A stretch of DNA of 30,000 nucleotides from Botryococcus braunii (taxonomy: Eukaryota > Chlorophyta > Trebouxiophyceae). Position numbers and translations under genes: made by a program. The notes beneath the pieces were generated by a model, which saw only the letters and a program-made list of their open reading frames with translations, was not told the origin of the DNA and ran no database searches. Each line of letters begins with the position of its first letter. Position 1 is the stretch's first letter. This document shows positions 20,500-30,000 of this stretch, piece by piece. Location of the stretch: positions 215,001-245,000 of the forward strand of contig KV908442.1 of assembly GCA_002005505.1 (NCBI GenBank), given 5' to 3'.

Positions 20500-21447
20500 C
20501 ATCCTCAAACCTTTTTGAGTGGTAAAAACTCTTTGAGTTCTCATGAAGTTATGAGCTAATTAACTGAATTGATTGAATATCCGGATATTTAATCAATCGG
20601 ATCGGTTGAATCGGTCAAATCAGAAACGGAACAATTCGGATCCGTTGGGAATCCACAGCTGTCGCCCATGGCATATCCGGTAGTATGGAAATGGCAGGCA
20701 ACTGCAAAGCAGATTCCTCTAGCGGGAATGGTCACTGATACGTACCGTCAATGGGTACCGCCTGCCTCACTCTTCGAAGATGCAGTACGTACTGCACAGT
20801 ACGTAGTATACTGCGCAGTACTGCATGCGCTACAGTTTCTGCCACTAGTGGCAGCAAACCCCATGGACCTTAGCGAGAAGAAAGAAGAAACGACATCTGT
20901 CCAGCCACCAGGGCATAAGTTTTTGAACTCTAGCATCTAGAGGAAAGCTGTACATTCGTACGTTGCACTCTTACGTGGATTTGAATGTTTGAATCCACGT
21001 GAATCCACATTGTCGGATGTGAGATAACTCGCATCCAGACAACGTAATTCTTGAGGCCTTGGCCAAGGTAGTCCCAACTACACGTTGTGTAGGAAGTCCT
21101 GCGCCAGCGAGCATGCATGTGCACCATTTAGATCCTCATGCTGATTTATGATGAGCTCGAGGATTCGTGCACTTGTCGCATCATCACGTGATGCGTGCAA
21201 TGTGCACCGAGGCCTGTCGCAACATTATCATCACGTGGTATTAATACTACGTGATGCGATTGCGAGCGATGCTCACGTGTCTGGACCATCATGTGAACGT
21301 ATATGTGCATTCGCATCTCGGGTCGCCGGCAAATTTAAGGGGACGAGGCACGGCGTAATGCGTCTTGACATCTCAATGGTCACTCCCCACCCTCATGCAG
21401 CCTCGAGGGAGCTGAAACGACTCCCGAAGCAACCGACATCAGCGGAC
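20496..21447. other. AT-rich stretch with palindromes, no gene
   Basis: Perfect palindromes include AATATCCGGATATT (about 20575) and TGCAGTACGTACTGCA (about 20780-20795), followed by GCAGTATACTGC-like repeats. A near-palindrome of 26 bp is centred on GTATTAATAC at about 21230-21256, with ATCACGTG at its left arm and ACGTGAT at its right. CACGTG recurs at 21185, 21232 and 21274. Open frames are short. Confidence 0.55.
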
Positions 21448-21589
21448 GCATCCGTACATCGCACTACATTTCACTCACGAGGCATCCGTGACCCTCATTA
21501 CGTTTCACTCTCGAGGCATCTGTAAATCGCATTCCGTTCACTCTCGCGGGCATCCATGGAGCTCATCACATTTCACTCGAGTGAAATGT
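21448..21589 (+). repeat. Four 34-bp tandem units ending in a perfect palindrome
   Basis: Units start with GCATCCGT/GCATCTGT/GCATCCAT and end with TTTCACTC-CGAG or a variant, at about 21448, 21482, 21516 and 21550. The last one runs into CATTTCACTCGAGTGAAATG, a perfect palindrome that extends to 22 bp (21568-21589). Confidence 0.85.
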
Positions 21590-21732
21590 AATCAGCTCAT
21601 CATCTCATGCTGGCACAAAGTTTGTTTGAACTCGGATGGAGAACGCATCAGTGCAGCTTGAGGTGAAGCACGTGATTCATCAAGATACATCCGGCCGTCG
21701 ACGGGCCGGCTTAGGCTTAAACAAGGAAGGGA

Positions 21733-21868
21733 ACGCATAAAATGCACTACACTGCGAAAACCCAAATTTTCGAAGACACAACTCGTAAAGGACCGACGCG
21801 CAAATGCAGACAAACGCTTAAATGAACTCCGCTGCAAAAAATCCAACTAGCTTTTCGAAGACAAACTC
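21733..21868 (+). repeat. Diverged 81-bp tandem duplication
   Basis: The segment starting ACGCATAAAATGCACT at 21733 is repeated from 21814 as ACGCTTAAATGAACTC. Both end in TTTTCGAAGACA and ACTC. It lies just beyond the 3' end of the Sec14-like gene. Confidence 0.75.
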
Positions 21869-21990
21869 ACCTGGCGGCAGCTTTGAGAGCCTAAAGTAGA
21901 ATTCAACCTATAGCTAACTCAAGGAGTAAGTAGTAAGCTTGCCAGACTCGGTCTGCCTGTGACGCCGTAAAAAAACTCGTCATCCGACAC

Positions 21991-25961
<3,971 letters not shown>

Positions 25962-26585
25962 GAGGACTTGAGAAAACACAAGGCCCCGGACCCTCGCTAT
26001 AATCTCTAACGTTGAGAGTTGAGATGCATTCTCAATTGAAAACCAATGGACACTTCAGACCATTCATTGAAAGGGTATGAGCATGTTCCGCACGTGCCGA
26101 CAATCTCCCCGGCGACACACACCCCCGTGACGAGCGTCAGCACTTACGATATGAAAGAGCGATTCATAACCATGATATGCACGAATGCTCATTCGTGCGG
26201 ATGAACCGACAGTGAGGGATCCTGTGTTGGGACAGATGCTATGATCTCTTCCGAAACGACAACCGTTAGAAGAAAACCATCCTGGATAAGTCCTGGAAAT
26301 TTGCAATCACAGAACTTCAGCTTTAATATGCCTATTGTTCTTAGGCAGATTTGGTGGCTGGTAAATACATGCTAGTGTCTAAAATTCAGTATTTGGACCG
26401 ATTTGAATGTACAGTACAGCCGTGCTGCGGCATGTGCACGGGATGGAAAAATTGTATCCTGCCGATTCTGAGGACCTGGTCTACAGACCAGACGTCGGGT
26501 TTGAGATGAGATCTGCCTGTCACGGATGTAAACACTGTGCCCTTTTTTGGAACCTGGGGAAACCCAGTTAACAAGTCGACATGAC
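25962..26585. promoter_or_regulatory. Divergent promoter region between Sec14-like (-) and NOT4-like (+) genes
   Basis: The two start codons, 25961 (-) and 26586 (+), are 624 bp apart and face away. The region has no microsatellite. It contains a perfect inverted repeat GCACGAATGCTCATTCGTGC (26179-26198; 9-bp arms, 2-base centre) and a CACGTG at about 26092. No TATA box is assigned. Promoter function is inferred from position. Confidence 0.45.
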
Positions 26586-29175
26586 ATGGCTCGCGGCAAG
26601 GCATCGGGAGGGGGACCAAGGACTGCAGCTAGGAAAGATGAGGTATGCTGTGGTTGCGAGGGAAACGAAACTAGGGCATTGCTCCCCTTCAGCAATCCAC
26701 ATGCTGTCTACTGCTCCTAAATTTGTAATGTGAATTTATTTTGATGCATTCTTTGGACATGTCTGAGCGTGGCACGCCTGAGGCATGTACAAGCTTTGGT
26801 ATCGGGTTTATCCACATGCTGCCGATTTTCAATACCAAAGCACACTCAACGGTTTTGTTGTTTTAAAATATCTTTTGTTCTTCTTTAATGCCAATCGAAG
26901 GGTGTTGGGATCCAGGAGGAGCGAGTCTGCCCCCTCTGCATCGAGCCCCTGGATGAGACCGAACAGGAGTTCTACCCATGTTCTTGTGGGTGGGTGCCAT
27001 TTTTTTTCAACTGACTCTGCTTCTCGTTCTATGCATTCAACTTTCTGCAGCACAAAACAGCTTTCAGCCTGTATGGCCGACCTTGGCCAAGAGCTTGATC
27101 CATACTTGTTCCCGTGGGTTCCAGACCACTCAACCAGATTTTCCCAAGTAAAGGATTGTCTGGGTCCATGCTATCCAATGTGTGCCCTGCGTGCAAACGT
27201 GGTCATCGTTGACCTGGCCTTTGAGTGCCGTCTGGCTCCCCCAATGCTGCTGCGCAGGTACCAAGTATGCCTCTTCTGCTTTGAAAAGCTTAAAGACACC
27301 TGCAACAACCTATGCCCTGGCTGCCGGGCGGAGTATGGGACTGACCAGGAAGTCTATGCCAAGCGGAGTGCTCCCAGGAAGAATAGCTCCTCGGCCAGGT
27401 GGACAATCCTCCTGTTCTCCGAACTATCTCCCTTTGCAAATCCAATATGTAGCTCCTCTGTTCTGCTCCCAGAAAGGACAGCTCCTCAGCCAGGTGGACC
27501 ATCCTCCTGTTCTCCAAAATATCTCCCTTTGCGAATCCAACTGCATCTCCTCTGTTCTTGTAAGTACCTCCCTTTGCGAATCCAAATTTCAACTCCGCTG
27601 TGTCTCCTCGTTTGAACTAATGCGGCAGCTAAAGCCAAGGGTGCAAGAGGGAGGGGGCACTGCCTGCCTGGCAGGAACTGGCCCCTCTGCCAGGTGCTGG
27701 GCCGGCCCCAGGAGAACAACCACAAAGCTCAAGTATTCAAGGCATTCAAGTGCCTGCAGCAGAGAACCATTGTCTCAGCCTATCTATCCAACTTAGGCCA
27801 AGAGCCGTGTCTGGAGGGAGAAATGTGGGAGGAGGGGGTGGGGGGTAGACACCTCGTGCTATGGGTTGTCAGGGGAAGGGAAGCCGACCTTGGCCAAGAG
27901 CCGTGTCATGGGAAGGGAAGCCCCAGAGTATGTTTGGTTTCAGAGGCAGCCTCTTGTGGTGTCAACTAGAGGGAAGGGAGAATAAGGCATGTCTGCAACA
28001 TGTGCGAGCAGCAGCCCCGTTGTGCGGCCGAGGTGAGGGAAGGCAAGGAGTGCCAGGATCCTGCAGGGAGGAGCCACTCTCTATGAGCTGGAAGGGAGGG
28101 AGAGCAAAGTAACTGTTTGTTTTCCTGAATGCTTTTCACTAGCAGGCAATTCTTTACCAGCTAGAAGAGGGGATTGGGGGGGGGGGGGGATTGCGAGTGG
28201 AATGCTTCCCAGCAGATGAAAGGAATGCATTGCTGTCAGGAGCACCCATCCACTGTGAGCTAGACAGGGGGGGGAAGCAGGGATCTAAAGTGTTCCCTGG
28301 GGCTGCCGCTCTTCATGAGTGTGAGGGAAGGGGAGGGAAGGCAAGGAATGGTTTTGTACCAGGAGCACTACATGTACTGGGCCAAGCCTTAGGAGCTGGT
28401 GCCTCATGAGTGGTCATATATCAATAAGACCCCAGACCCCTCGAAGAGGAGCTTGTTTGAACATGAGCATATCCCTTGACACCATTTTGCTCCGATCTGG
28501 ATTTGGACAGGAGCGGGTTTGGCCCAATCTGGATTTGGATGGATTTGGGGATCCAAGTTCGGAGAGATTTGGAGATTTTGGGAAAGATTTGTGGGAGAAG
28601 GATTTTTGGAAGGATGTGACCAGGATTCTGAGTTTTGTTTTGGGCTTGGGTGGCGCAGAGGGATTGAGAGCAAGAGCAGCGCCGAGCGGGCGAACAGCAA
28701 TGGAAGCAGTACAACAGGGCAGAGCAGCAGTACAAGGGCTGCTTCATCGCTCAGGACTCCCTCGGCAAACCATGCGCCACCCCCACCGCCAGCTCAGCAC
28801 GCTTCGACATCTGCACCATCTGTCGGAGGCATTGCATCTGCTCCCTCAGGAGACCGGTCCCTGGGGACCGGTTTTGGTAGCAACCAGGATGCCGGGGGAG
28901 GGGGTCCCGAGGCTGCAAGGCAGGCAGGTAAGGCGTCGAGCGGCGTCCCGGCAGTACGATCTGTACCGCAGGACTCCCTTGTACCGCCACCACATGGAAG
29001 CGACCCTCCCTTGCGCGGGTCCTCCAGGGAGCTCTCCCTTGCAGCCATGGCCAACAAGCTGGCTCCCTCGGCTTCGGCGAGCCCCCGGCTGGCCCCCCAG
29101 GTACCCACTGGGGGAGCCGGCTCCGCCAGCAGCTCGTCGGCGTGGCCCCGCCTCTCTGACGCCGCAATTGCAGCT
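26586..29175 (+). CDS. NOT4: NOT4/CNOT4-type RING E3 ubiquitin ligase, 5' part (gene continues beyond window)
   Basis: Exons are 26586-26642, 26916-26989, 27258-27398 and 28659-29175; phases match (0, 2, 2, and 0 at the last donor). NOT4 is the ubiquitin ligase subunit of the CCR4-NOT mRNA decay complex. Residues 1-19 form a basic leader from an ATG. Residues 24-66 are the NOT4-specific C4C4 RING with all eight cysteines spaced C-x2-C-x13-C-x-C-x4-C-x2-C-x11-C-x2-C (CPLCIEPLD, FYPCSCGYQVCLFC, LCPGCRAEY). The fourth exon is a Ser/Ala/Pro-rich, probably disordered 172-residue stretch ending at a strong GTACGT donor. Its assignment rests on phase and position only. The RRM expected shortly after the RING is not found in 27399-28658. 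The first three exons are secure. Confidence 0.82.
27370..27600 (+). repeat. Two and a half tandem copies (about 102 bp) of the NOT4 exon 3 donor junction
   Basis: The real junction is taken as 27398/27399 (GCTCCTCGGCCAG-GTGGAC). It is repeated at about 27500 (GCTCCTCAGCCAG-GTGGAC), followed by the same ATCCTCCTGTTCTCC and ATCTCCCTTTGC-AATCCAA blocks. A partial third copy starts near 27565, beside a GTAAGT at about 27560. The similarity makes it uncertain which donor is used. Confidence 0.85.
27785..28400 (+). repeat. Degenerate purine-rich repeats in NOT4 intron 3
   Basis: GGCCAAGAGCCGTGTC with GGGAAGGGAAG recurs at about 27792 and 27892; a related GGCCAAGAGCTTG is at about 27086. From about 28010, units of 80-110 bp built on GAGCTGGAAGGGAGGG, AGGCAAGGA and CAGGAGCAC recur four or five times, with a G run near 28177-28190. 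Weak direct repeats of GGATTTGGA follow at about 28495-28620. Nothing resembles an RRM exon. Confidence 0.6.
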
Positions 29176-29260
29176 GTACGTTCCTGCCAACACATTTGTT
29201 CCTGTCAAGTATATTCGTTCCTGCAAAGAATGTTCGTTCCTTCTAGTACATTCGGAATTA
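29174..29260 (+). repeat. Short tandem units downstream of the NOT4 exon 4 donor
   Basis: GTACGTTCCTGCCAACACAT is followed by TTGTTCCTGTCAAGTATA, TTCGTTCCTGCAAAGAATG and TTCGTTCCTTCTAGTACA. The repeated core, CGTTCCTGC, starts at the donor itself, so only the intron side is duplicated here. Confidence 0.7.
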
Positions 29261-29533
29261 TCCGGCTATAATGTTCTGCAAGCCCTTTCACAAGTCCATC
29301 ACGAGCCCCCTTGGAGGGGGGAGGGGTGTGCTGACACCGTCTTTTTGGGGTCTTTTATTCTTGAGGGGGGGGGCCGGTGTGAGGTGAGCTCCCCGGGGGG
29401 GGGGGGGTATGGAGGTAAAATTTTGACAAAACAATGTTGCAGCGAGGATAGGGATGGATGTGGGTGTGGTCCTGGTGATGGGCTGGTGGAATTTCAATAT
29501 TTTTTCAACCTATCTGCTTCCAAATTTTGATGT
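29261..29533. other. Intron or intergenic DNA with G runs
   Basis: No coding signal is recognised. G runs lie at about 29317-29330, 29365-29373 and 29395-29407. It is probably intron of the NOT4-like gene, since the last donor at 29176 has no partner acceptor that I can assign. Confidence 0.45.
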
Positions 29534-29880
29534 AGGGCCGCATGCATAATCCTTTTTGTATAGAGTGTGAATTCTTCTGTATTCAATCACATGTGTAGCT
29601 TAAGGACCTCATGAGTAATCCTTTTCGCATTCGATCACTGGTGTAGGTTAGGGCCTCATGAATGATCTTATTCAATCACACTCACACGTGTAGGTTGAAA
29701 GCTGCGCGGTTTGGGACGCATAGTTGCAGTTCAAAGTGCGCTTAACATGTTCTTTGTACAGCGTTGTCTTGTGGCATGAGTCATCATCTTATCTCATTCG
29801 ATCTAAAATTTAGGTAAAGGGCCTGGGGAGCTATCTTTTTGTATTTGATTATACAAGTAGGTTAGGCCCTTGCAAACCAT
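29534..29880 (+). repeat. Diverged tandem units (about 60-70 bp)
   Basis: About five units share GTAGGTTAGGGCC or GTAGGGCCGCATG, then CATGAGTAATCCTTTT, then ATTCGATCAC or ATTCAATCACA. They start near 29534, 29595, 29644, 29690 and 29810. The remainder to 30000 is unique sequence with no gene recognised. Confidence 0.7.
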
Positions 29881-30000
29881 CTCTGTGTGCGTTGTTCTAG
29901 TCGCGACCGCATACCTGTGCGACGGTCTCCCCCATAACTGTGCAATGCGCAAAGTGTGTTCCACTTCATGCATTTCGCAATTGCACTGCTCTTCGTGCAT

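Noticed and set aside
28406..29530. 374-codon plus-strand frame and several minus-strand frames over the Ser/Ala/Pro-rich exon
   Set aside because: High GC keeps many frames open. The Ser/Ala/Pro frame at 28659-29175 was preferred because its acceptor and phase match NOT4 exon 3 and it ends at a strong donor.

Overview
This window looks like nuclear DNA of a green alga (Viridiplantae). Every gene I could identify is split by GT-AG introns. One gene encodes a MOC1-type Holliday-junction resolvase, a family I know from plastids of green algae and land plants. Dinucleotide (GT/CA) microsatellites and GC-rich minisatellites are everywhere. I cannot name the species. No tRNA, rRNA, CRISPR array or prokaryote-style operon was seen.

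Layout. (1) 297-1541 (+): last three exons of S-adenosylmethionine synthetase. (2) 1542-4532: repeat-rich gap between convergent genes. (3) 4533-8216 (-): a complete four-exon mTERF-like helical protein of 271 aa. (4) 8217-8756: short divergent promoter region. (5) 8757-13916 (+): a MOC1-like resolvase with a candidate transit-peptide exon and a last exon coding for about 390 extra residues of ETL/QTL repeats. (6) About 13.9-21.9 kb: an AT-richer island without recognisable genes, full of perfect palindromes and CACGTG sites. It holds one unidentified 414-codon ORF and one candidate two-exon small gene. (7) 21991-25961 (-): a complete six-exon Sec14-like (CRAL-TRIO) lipid-transfer protein of 339 aa. 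(8) 25962-26585: a second divergent promoter region. (9) 26586 to beyond 29175 (+): 5' part of a NOT4/CNOT4-type RING ubiquitin ligase gene. Exon joins were checked by hand: phases match at every junction and the summed lengths are multiples of three for the three genes modelled as complete.

The most striking signal is in the introns. In all five recognised genes, introns contain tandem copies of the segment that spans the adjoining splice junction, so an exon end plus its GT donor, or an AG acceptor plus an exon start, is repeated 2 to 9 times into the intron. Units range from about 26 to 120 bp and many copies keep a usable GT or AG. Sec14 introns 2, 3, 4 and 5, SAM synthetase intron 961-1510 and mTERF-like intron 4707-5847 show it best. 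This is consistent with intron growth or intron birth by tandem duplication at splice sites. The intronic GT arrays also lie mostly with GT on the transcribed gene's sense strand.

Functionally the neighbours are unrelated housekeeping genes. The divergent mTERF-like/MOC1 pair may both serve organelle nucleic acids, but that is inference.
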